Position numbers and translations under genes: made by a program. Source: Thermoplasmata archaeon (GTDB taxonomy: Archaea > Thermoplasmatota > Thermoplasmata > Lutacidiplasmatales > UBA184). Taken from it: a stretch of 10,379 nt of DNA. Positions 6,576-10,379 of the stretch are shown piece after piece; the first letter of the stretch is position 1, and each line of letters begins with the position of its first letter. The stretch is taken from NCBI GenBank assembly GCA_022749905.1, contig JAKIWU010000038.1, positions 1 to 10,379 on the forward strand, given 5' to 3'. The notes under the pieces were generated by a model that saw only the letters and a program-made list of their open reading frames with translations, was not told the DNA's origin and did not search any database.

Positions 6576-7630
6576 GTCGCAAACTCCGCCCGTTGGGCTT
6601 CGAGCGCGGGCGTCGGGCGAGCGAGGACATCATCGAACATCGAGAGCGGGTCGACGGGCGCCGTGGCCTCCGCTTCCTGGATCGCGCTTGCGATCTCGGC
6701 TCGCGCGGCGTCCCAGAGCGCGGCGTCGGACTCAGCCGTGAGGAGGCCCGCTTCCAGGAGCTCATGCTGGAGCGCCGTCACGGGATCGCGCGCCTTCCAC
6801 GCCGCGAGGTCCTCCTCCGGGCGGTACCGCTTGGGGTCGTCCGAGCTCGAGTGCGGGCCGAACCGGTACACTTGCGCCTCGATGAGGGTCGGGCCATCCC
6901 CCCGAAGGGCGCGGTCCCGGGCAGCTTTCACCGCTCGGTACACCGCGTGCACGTCCATTCCGTCGACCACGACGCCCTGGATTCCGTAAGCGACGGCCTT
7001 GTCGGCCAACGTCTCGCTGCGGGTCTGGCGGGATCGCGGGAGCGAAATCGCCCACTGGTTGTTCTGGCAGAAGAAGATCGTGGGCGCCTGAAACACGCCA
7101 GCGAAGTTCAAGCCTGCATGGAAGTCGTTCGAGCTGGTCGTTCCATCGCCGAAGAACGGCACGGTGACGATCGCGTGCCCCTTCTTCTTTGCTGCCATCG
7201 CAGCGCCAACCGCATGGGAGATCTGGGTGCCCACCGGGCTCGAGCCGGTGACGATGCGGTACTTCGGGTACCCGTAGTGGTTCGGCATCTGGCGGCCCTT
7301 GAGAAGGTCGCCGGAGTTGCCGATGAACTGGTCGAGAAGGAGCGTCAGCGGGACCCCGCGCACGAGCGCCGCGCCGAGCTCCCGATAGGCGGGGAACAAC
7401 CAGTCGGCGGGGTCGAGCGCCCAGGTGCATCCTACCTGTGCCGCCTCCTGGCCGCCCATAGGCACGTAGAACCCAATCCGACCTTGGCGTTGGAGGGCGA
7501 GGCAGCGGTCATCGAACAGCCGCGCAAGGACCATGGTTCGGTAGGCCCTCGGGAGCTCGAGACGAGGGATCTCGAGAGGGCGGACCGGTGGTTCGGCGCT
7601 CGACGGGATCGCCTGCGTGGCGTCGGCCAT
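6545..7630 (-). CDS. 2-oxoacid dehydrogenase E1 component, alpha subunit (first copy)
   Basis: First gene of the operon and partner of the adjacent E1 beta. Its 361 residues include RQGRIGFYVPMGGQEA (48-63), RQMPNHYG (113-120, as in branched-chain E1 alpha), the ThDP/Mg motif from GDG (161-163) to NN (190-191), and the loop GPHSSSDDPKRY (258-269) with active-site histidine H260. The C-terminal stretch DPLSMFDDV...LEAQRAEFATWL (327-354) matches the tail of branched-chain E1 alpha. The family is therefore branched-chain or broad-specificity 2-oxoacid dehydrogenase rather than classical pyruvate dehydrogenase. The frame extends upstream to 7756, but I start at the ATG at 7630: the extra 42 residues are Arg-rich and unlike the family, and a TATA-like box (7661-7666) would lie inside the longer gene. 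The region before this ATG has no Shine-Dalgarno, fitting a leaderless or short-leader transcript. Confidence 0.95.
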   Translation of the reverse strand: MADATQAIPSSAEPPVRPLEIPRLELPRAYRTMVLARLFDDRCLALQRQGRIGFYVPMGGQEAAQVGCTWALDPADWLFPAYRELGAALVRGVPLTLLLDQFIGNSGDLLKGRQMPNHYGYPKYRIVTGSSPVGTQISHAVGAAMAAKKKGHAIVTVPFFGDGTTSSNDFHAGLNFAGVFQAPTIFFCQNNQWAISLPRSRQTRSETLADKAVAYGIQGVVVDGMDVHAVYRAVKAARDRALRGDGPTLIEAQVYRFGPHSSSDDPKRYRPEEDLAAWKARDPVTALQHELLEAGLLTAESDAALWDAARAEIASAIQEAEATAPVDPLSMFDDVLARPTPALEAQRAEFATWLGQGETRT

Positions 7631-7657
7631 GGTGAGGTGTGCGGTCGAGGGGCTGTT

Positions 7658-7672
7658 GTGATATAAGGAAAT
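7658..7672 (-). promoter_or_regulatory. Archaeal-type TATA box for the 2-oxoacid dehydrogenase operon
   Basis: On the minus strand the sequence reads ATTTCCTTATATCAC, with TTATAT at 7666-7661. It is the most AT-rich patch of the intergenic region. The first T lies 36 bases before the ATG at 7630; with the usual archaeal spacing of about 25 bases, transcription would begin around 7633-7640, giving a leader of about ten bases or fewer. No Shine-Dalgarno lies between, consistent with leaderless initiation. No convincing purine-rich BRE is seen immediately upstream. A bacterial promoter reading is less good because no matching -35 element stands out. Confidence 0.6.
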
Positions 7673-7749
7673 GCGCGGGCGGCCGACCTGAAGCCGACGC
7701 GCCTCCGACCGCGGGCGTGTCCAGGACCGCGCCGAACCGTTTCGGCCTC

Positions 7750-7763
7750 CCCTCAACCCTCAA
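7750..7763 (+). repeat. Tandem direct repeat CCCTCAA x2
   Basis: CCCTCAA occurs twice without a spacer (7750-7756 and 7757-7763), just upstream of the 7769-7796 dyad. CCCCT at 7749-7753 can also pair with AGGGG at 7766-7770, so the repeat would lie partly in a hairpin loop. It could be a half-site pair for a regulator, or chance. Confidence 0.35.
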
Positions 7764-7768
7764 GAAGG

Positions 7769-7796
7769 GGACTCAAAGTTTGGTCGTGATGAGTCC
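7769..7796. promoter_or_regulatory. 7-bp perfect inverted repeat, candidate operator
   Basis: GGACTCA (7769-7775) and TGAGTCC (7790-7796) are exact reverse complements separated by 14 bases. Their centre-to-centre distance is 21 bases, two helical turns, as for a dimeric DNA-binding protein. The dyad lies about 70 bases upstream of the exporter ATG, where its promoter could be. No regulator gene is in the window, so the role is inferred from geometry alone. Confidence 0.4.
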
Positions 7797-7836
7797 GGGA
7801 CGCCCCGTCCGCCTTCGCCGCTCGCCCTCGCCGCAT

Positions 7837-7852
7837 GTGGCGGATGCGCCAC
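7837..7852. repeat. 6-bp inverted repeat / hairpin before exporter ATPase
   Basis: GTGGCG (7837-7842), loop GATG, and CGCCAC (7847-7852) form a perfect 6-bp stem that ends 13 bases before the ATG at 7866. In an mRNA with a leader it would fold next to the weak AGGT ribosome-binding-like sequence (7856-7859). It may modulate translation or bind a regulator; GC-rich DNA produces such stems fairly often. Confidence 0.3.
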
Positions 7853-7865
7853 CCCAGGTACTTCG

Positions 7866-8843
7866 ATGACGGAGCTCGCCATCGAAGCCCGTGGAGTCGA
7901 GCGGGTGTTCGTCTCGAGGAAGGGCTTCTTCCTGAACGAGATCACCCGGACAGAGGCCCTCCGTGGGGTCGACCTGAACGTCGAAGCCGGCGAGATCTTC
8001 GGGCTCCTCGGCCCGAACGGGGCCGGAAAGACGACCCTCACCAAGATCCTCTCCACGCTCTTGCTCCCCTCGAAGGGGGAAGCGAAGGTGCTCGGCCTCG
8101 ATGTGACCAAGGAGGCCGCCAAGCTTCGCCCGCGAATGGGCCTCGTGCTCGGCGGGGAACGGGGCCTCTACAACCGCGTGAGCGCGCGGGAGAATCTCCG
8201 GTACTTCGCCGACCTCTACGGTGTTCCCGTCGCGGAGCGCGAACATCGGATCCAGAAGGTCCTCGATCGGGTCGGCCTCATCGAGTCGGCCGACCGGAGG
8301 GTCGAGGAATACTCACGGGGGATGAAGCAGAAATTGCACCTCGCTCGAGGCATCCTCCATGAGCCCGAGATCCTGTTCTTGGACGAACCGACAATCGGGC
8401 TCGATCCGAAGAGCGCCCGCGAGACGCGGAAGCTGATCCGCGGACTCGTGACCGACGGCGTTACCATCTTCCTGACGACGCACTACATGTTCGAGGCGGA
8501 GGAGCTCTGCCACCGCCTCGCCGTCCTCACAAAGGGTCGCGTGGTCGGCCGCGACACCGTCGCGGGGCTCCGAGCGCTTGTCGGGGGTGACCGCACCCTC
8601 GAGGTCGAGGGCTACGGATTCGAGGACGCCGAGGTCGAGGCGTTGAAGCGACTCCCCGGTGTCTCGAAGATCGTGTCCGAAGAGTTCGGTCCGCGCCTTC
8701 GCCTGACCCTCAGGCTCCGGACCGGAGAGCTGCGCGTCGACGCGGTGCGCGCCCTTCTCAACTCCCATCCCGAGCTCACGGTGCGCGAACGGCAGACCTC
8801 CCTCGAAGACGTCTACCTTGACCTGGTCGGAGACGGGAGCTAG
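7866..8843 (+). CDS. ABC-2 type exporter, ATP-binding protein
   Basis: This is the nucleotide-binding subunit of an export-type ABC transporter (DrrA/CcmA-like, COG1131-type). The 325 residues contain Walker A GPNGAGKTT (49-57), a degenerate signature YSRGMKQ (149-155), Walker B ILFLDEP (169-175), the D-loop GLDPKSA (178-184) and the switch histidine H206 in TTHYMFEAEEL. The Q-loop region reads MGLVLGGERGLYNR (91-104), with no glutamine at the usual place; several members of this exporter group have such a variant. The last 100 residues form the C-terminal extension typical of ABC-2 exporters, ending SLEDVYLDLVG. The start at 7866 puts a conserved first strand at the N-terminus and has only a weak AGGT ribosome-binding-like sequence. 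Its stop abuts the ATG of the first permease. The exported substrate (drug, lipid, polysaccharide or other) cannot be told from sequence. Confidence 0.95.
   Translation: MTELAIEARGVERVFVSRKGFFLNEITRTEALRGVDLNVEAGEIFGLLGPNGAGKTTLTKILSTLLLPSKGEAKVLGLDVTKEAAKLRPRMGLVLGGERGLYNRVSARENLRYFADLYGVPVAEREHRIQKVLDRVGLIESADRRVEEYSRGMKQKLHLARGILHEPEILFLDEPTIGLDPKSARETRKLIRGLVTDGVTIFLTTHYMFEAEELCHRLAVLTKGRVVGRDTVAGLRALVGGDRTLEVEGYGFEDAEVEALKRLPGVSKIVSEEFGPRLRLTLRLRTGELRVDAVRALLNSHPELTVRERQTSLEDVYLDLVGDGS
8835..8839 (+). promoter_or_regulatory. Ribosome binding site of first permease
   Basis: GGGAG lies four bases before the ATG at 8844, inside the last codons of the ATPase gene. It supports this ATG as the start and contrasts with the Shine-Dalgarno-free start of the divergent operon. 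Confidence 0.6.
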
Positions 8844-9644
8844 ATGACGCTCTCGCGATCGGCCCGCTGGCGCGCCTCGCTCGCGGCCGTTCGGATCTCT
8901 GCGCTCCAGTTCCTCGCCGATCCCCAGTGGCTCATTCCGTCGATGATCGCGCCCGTGATCTTCGGGCTCGTCGCCTTCGAACTGTTCCGAGGCCTCGGGC
9001 AGTACTTCGCGATCTACGCGATTCTCGGAGCCGGCATGATGAGCATGTGGGGGCAGACGCTGTACGGGAGCGGATGGGCCACGGGCCAAGACCGCGAGTT
9101 CGGAACGCTCGAACCCACGCTCCAGGCCCCAACGCCCTACCTCTACGTCATCCTCGGACGCGTGACGTGGAACGTCCTGACGGGGTTGATCGGCGGGGCC
9201 ATCGTCTACGGCGTCGTCGTGCTCGCCAACGGGAGCGTTCCGGCCCTGCAGAACCCTGCGGGATTCGTCCTCTTGTTCGCCTTCGTGATCCTTTCGCTCG
9301 CCGCCGTGGGGATCGTCTTCGCCGCGTTCTACGTCTACACGCGCTACGCCGGCTTCATCCAGAACATCGGGGAGTTCGCGTTCTACGTCGGCACCGGCTG
9401 CATGTTCCCCGTCGTCCTCCTCCCGTTCTGGACGAATCCGATCGCCCTCGCCTTTCCCCCGACGTGGGCGCTGGATGCTCTCCGCTACCTTGCCATTCCC
9501 GGCTATCAAGGGTTTGCGTGGGGCTTCTGGCCGGACCTCGCGGGCGCCTTTGCGACGACGGGAATCTATCTCGCCATCGCGGGAACGGTGTTCCGGCGCG
9601 TCGAGCGCCACGTGCTCGAGATCGGCGACGTCCAGGACTACTAG
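8844..9644 (+). CDS. ABC-2 type exporter, membrane permease 1
   Basis: This 266-residue integral membrane protein is one of two permeases following the ATPase. About six hydrophobic segments are visible, near residues 30-47, 53-74, 100-127, 138-165, 175-200 and 232-250. The cytoplasmic loop after the second holds the ABC-2 signature REFGTLEPTLQAP (84-96), which matches the R-E-x-G-T-L-E pattern of the family. A short charged C-terminal tail (RRVERHVLEIGDVQDY) should be cytosolic. The length is normal for ABC-2 permeases. The ATG directly follows the ATPase stop (TAG, 8841-8843), so the two are almost certainly cotranscribed and coupled. It probably pairs with the next permease to form a heterodimeric channel. 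Confidence 0.92.
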   Translation: MTLSRSARWRASLAAVRISALQFLADPQWLIPSMIAPVIFGLVAFELFRGLGQYFAIYAILGAGMMSMWGQTLYGSGWATGQDREFGTLEPTLQAPTPYLYVILGRVTWNVLTGLIGGAIVYGVVVLANGSVPALQNPAGFVLLFAFVILSLAAVGIVFAAFYVYTRYAGFIQNIGEFAFYVGTGCMFPVVLLPFWTNPIALAFPPTWALDALRYLAIPGYQGFAWGFWPDLAGAFATTGIYLAIAGTVFRRVERHVLEIGDVQDY

Positions 9645-9646
9645 CG

Positions 9647-9651
9647 GGAGG
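9647..9651 (+). promoter_or_regulatory. Ribosome binding site of second permease
   Basis: GGAGG within a GGGAGGGGG run sits five bases before the ATG at 9657, in the 12-base gap after the stop of permease 1 (TAG, 9642-9644). It is the strongest Shine-Dalgarno sequence I noticed in the window and fixes the start of the truncated gene. Confidence 0.7.
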
Positions 9652-9656
9652 GGGAC

Positions 9657-10379
9657 ATGGGAGCGGCACTCGTCCCGTCGTTCTGGCGGAACCTCTGGGC
9701 GAACGCGGTCTTCGCTCCCCGGACCAGCCTCGGCTTCATGCGCCTCGATTTCGTCCTCGGGACGATCTTCGTCATTCCGCTGACGCAGATGGTCTTCTTC
9801 GCGTTCGTGGTCCAACTCGGGAACGGGGGCGCGGACATGATCCACTACGTCGTCGTCGGCAACGCGGTGGCCACGGTGACCTACTCCTCCGTGTTCTCCG
9901 TGTGTCAAACCACCGACTCCGAGAAGAACCACGGTACGATGGAGCACCTTCTCGTTTCGCCGGCGAACCGGCTCGCCCTCTACTTCGGTCGGGGACTGAT
10001 CCCGATCCTCGTATCGCTCGCGACGGTCTCGGTGGCGCTCACCTACGCCGTGCTCCTCTTCCACGTCCCTCTCGCCCTAGGCTCGCTCGGTGCGCTCGCG
10101 ATTTCGATCGTCCTCACCGCCCTCGCCATGGTTGGATTCGGCCTGATGCTGGGCGCGATCGCCCTATACCTGCGCACTTCGATCATCCTCGGGAACATCT
10201 TCCTCTTCATCGGCCTCCTCCTGTCGGGTGCCAACTTTCCGATCAGCCTCCTCCCCCCGGCGTTCCAGCTCGCCGGCCGTGCGCTACCGTTGACCTGGGG
10301 GATCGAGGCGATCCGGGACTCGTTGGCGGGCCGGCCGTTGAGCGCGCTCGCCCTCCCATGGGCCGCGATCCTGATCTCC
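9657..10379 (+). CDS. ABC-2 type exporter, membrane permease 2 (3' end beyond window)
   Basis: An open frame begins at the ATG at 9657 and runs without a stop to the last base, giving 241 codons of a partial gene. The product is an ABC-2 permease. An N-terminal amphipathic stretch is followed by hydrophobic segments near residues 32-52, 62-82, 112-136, 143-170, 175-197 and, by the window end, 228-241. The family signature NHGTMEHLLVSPANR (91-105) follows the second segment, and NFPISLLPPAFQ with LPLTWGIEAIRD (about 193-221) matches the conserved loop before the last helix. Since typical members have about 250-270 residues, most of the protein is present. It differs from permease 1 in sequence while sharing its topology, so the exporter is likely one ATPase dimer plus a permease heterodimer. 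Confidence 0.9.
   Translation, partial: MGAALVPSFWRNLWANAVFAPRTSLGFMRLDFVLGTIFVIPLTQMVFFAFVVQLGNGGADMIHYVVVGNAVATVTYSSVFSVCQTTDSEKNHGTMEHLLVSPANRLALYFGRGLIPILVSLATVSVALTYAVLLFHVPLALGSLGALAISIVLTALAMVGFGLMLGAIALYLRTSIILGNIFLFIGLLLSGANFPISLLPPAFQLAGRALPLTWGIEAIRDSLAGRPLSALALPWAAILIS

Larger units (their letters stand above)
7631..7865. other. Divergent intergenic regulatory region
   Basis: These 235 bases separate the start codons of the dehydrogenase operon (leftward) and the ABC exporter operon (rightward). I find no supportable gene. The region holds the TATA-like element of the leftward operon and, towards the exporter, a tandem CCCTCAA repeat and two perfect inverted repeats described separately. 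No clear TATA box for the exporter is visible at leaderless distance from its ATG, so its promoter may lie further upstream or be degenerate. Confidence 0.7.

Noticed and set aside
7631..7756. 42-residue N-terminal extension of the first E1 alpha
   Set aside because: It is Arg-rich and unlike the family, and it would place the TATA-like box inside the coding region; the ATG at 7630 gives a normal N-terminus.
8313..10064. 583-codon open frame on the minus strand opposite the ABC exporter genes
   Set aside because: It lies antisense to three well-supported genes, has a highly charged Glu/Asp/Arg/His-rich translation with no recognisable domain, and is what GC-rich codon bias produces on the opposite strand.
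1..10379. CRISPR arrays, insertion sequences, tRNA or rRNA genes
   Set aside because: No regularly spaced repeats, transposase motifs, terminal inverted repeats or recognisable structural RNA sequence were seen by eye.

Overview
The window is a visibly GC-rich piece of a prokaryotic chromosome, most likely archaeal. Evidence for an archaeon: the only AT-rich hexamer upstream of the large operon is TTATAT (minus strand, 7661-7666). It lies about 36 nt before the chosen start codon, with no Shine-Dalgarno sequence between. That is the geometry of an archaeal TATA box driving a leaderless or short-leader mRNA, whereas downstream genes of the divergent operon carry GGAG-type ribosome binding sites. 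A high-GC Thermoplasmatota-like lineage would fit, because 2-oxoacid dehydrogenase complexes occur in that group. This placement is inference; a GC-rich bacterium is not excluded.

Left and centre (68-7630, minus strand): one tightly packed operon read right to left. The order is E1 alpha (copy 1), E1 beta, E2 dihydrolipoyl acyltransferase, E1 alpha (copy 2), E3 dihydrolipoamide dehydrogenase, LipB octanoyltransferase and an atypical short-chain dehydrogenase/epimerase-like protein. Most junctions overlap or abut; the one real gap is about 91 nt before the second E1 alpha. Together the first five genes encode a complete lipoate- and thiamine-diphosphate-dependent 2-oxoacid dehydrogenase complex (2-oxoacid + CoA + NAD+ to acyl-CoA + CO2 + NADH), with motifs closest to the branched-chain type. 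LipB supplies the octanoyl group that becomes the lipoyl cofactor on E2. The last gene has no obvious role in the complex.

Right (7866-10379, plus strand): a divergently transcribed ABC-2 type exporter with an ATPase and two different permeases. The second permease is cut by the window end. The 235-nt divergent spacer (7631-7865) holds the TATA box and several short dyads.

The most notable point is the duplicated E1 alpha subunit beside a single E1 beta, E2 and E3. Both alpha copies keep the visible catalytic and cofactor motifs but differ in a conserved loop and at the C-terminus. I saw no mobile element, CRISPR array, tRNA or rRNA.
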